A stretch of DNA of 5,176 nt from contig DATDAH010000059.1 in the NCBI GenBank assembly GCA_036525535.1, forward strand, positions 1 to 5,176. The letters are read 5' to 3'. The notes below the pieces were generated by a model. The model saw nothing but the letters and a program-made list of their open reading frames with translations, was not told where the DNA came from and searched no databases. Shown here piece by piece: positions 5,154 through 5,176 of this stretch. A program made the translations under genes and the position numbers. The stretch comes from DATDAH01 sp036525535. GTDB lineage: Bacteria > Actinomycetota > Acidimicrobiia > Acidimicrobiales > DATDAH01. Each line of letters opens with the position of its first letter. Position 1 is the stretch's first letter.

Positions 5154-5176
5154 GCATGGCGGTGCGCAGCACCATC
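5150..5176 (+). CDS. Start of a downstream gene, 9 codons visible (3'-truncated by window edge)
   Basis: A GTG at 5150 overlaps the lyase stop as GTGA, and GAGGAG (5136-5141) lies 8 bases upstream, a strong Shine-Dalgarno with correct spacing. The frame reads MSMAVRSTI to the window end. An in-frame ATG at 5156 is an alternative start, but its spacing of 14 bases is poor. The overlap indicates an operon with the lyase, so this product may act in the same pathway. Too little is visible to name it. Confidence 0.6.

Overview
The window is very GC-rich, and its real genes have third codon positions that are almost all G or C. Together with an adenosylcobalamin-type ribonucleotide reductase, a MocR-type regulator and sparse intergenic DNA, this points to a high-GC actinobacterium. 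An environmental lineage such as Acidimicrobiia is possible, but the sequence alone does not settle it. I see no rRNA, tRNA, CRISPR array, insertion sequence or phage gene. Coding density is high, and no gene-free stretch exceeds about 120 bases.

Layout, left to right: (1) the last 525 codons of nrdJ on the + strand, whose 5' part lies outside the window; (2) a convergent sulfotransferase-family gene on the - strand, with only 3 bases between the two stop codons; (3) a 97-base gap holding a perfect 18-bp hairpin; (4) a DoxX-family membrane protein gene on the - strand; (5) a 60-base gap in which an inverted repeat covers the DoxX ribosome-binding region; (6) a MocR/GabR-type regulator (winged helix plus aminotransferase-like domain) on the - strand; (7) a 47-base divergent control region with a tandem 13-bp repeat; (8) on the + strand, an apparent 24-codon leader ORF, then an isocitrate lyase/PEP mutase-superfamily gene, then the first 9 codons of another gene, the last two junctions each overlapping by 4 bases.

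The genes appear to form three groups. nrdJ is housekeeping DNA-precursor synthesis and is unrelated to its neighbours. The - strand genes regulator, doxX-like and sulfotransferase are co-oriented, but each gap contains a hairpin, so a single operon is doubtful. The right-hand part looks like a classic MocR arrangement: a PLP-sensing regulator divergent from, and probably controlling, a small metabolic operon that starts with the leader ORF and the lyase. That divergent unit, with its unreported-looking mini-ORF, possible leaderless starts and a hairpin over the lyase ribosome-binding region, is the most interesting part of the window. The lyase substrate cannot be read from the sequence.
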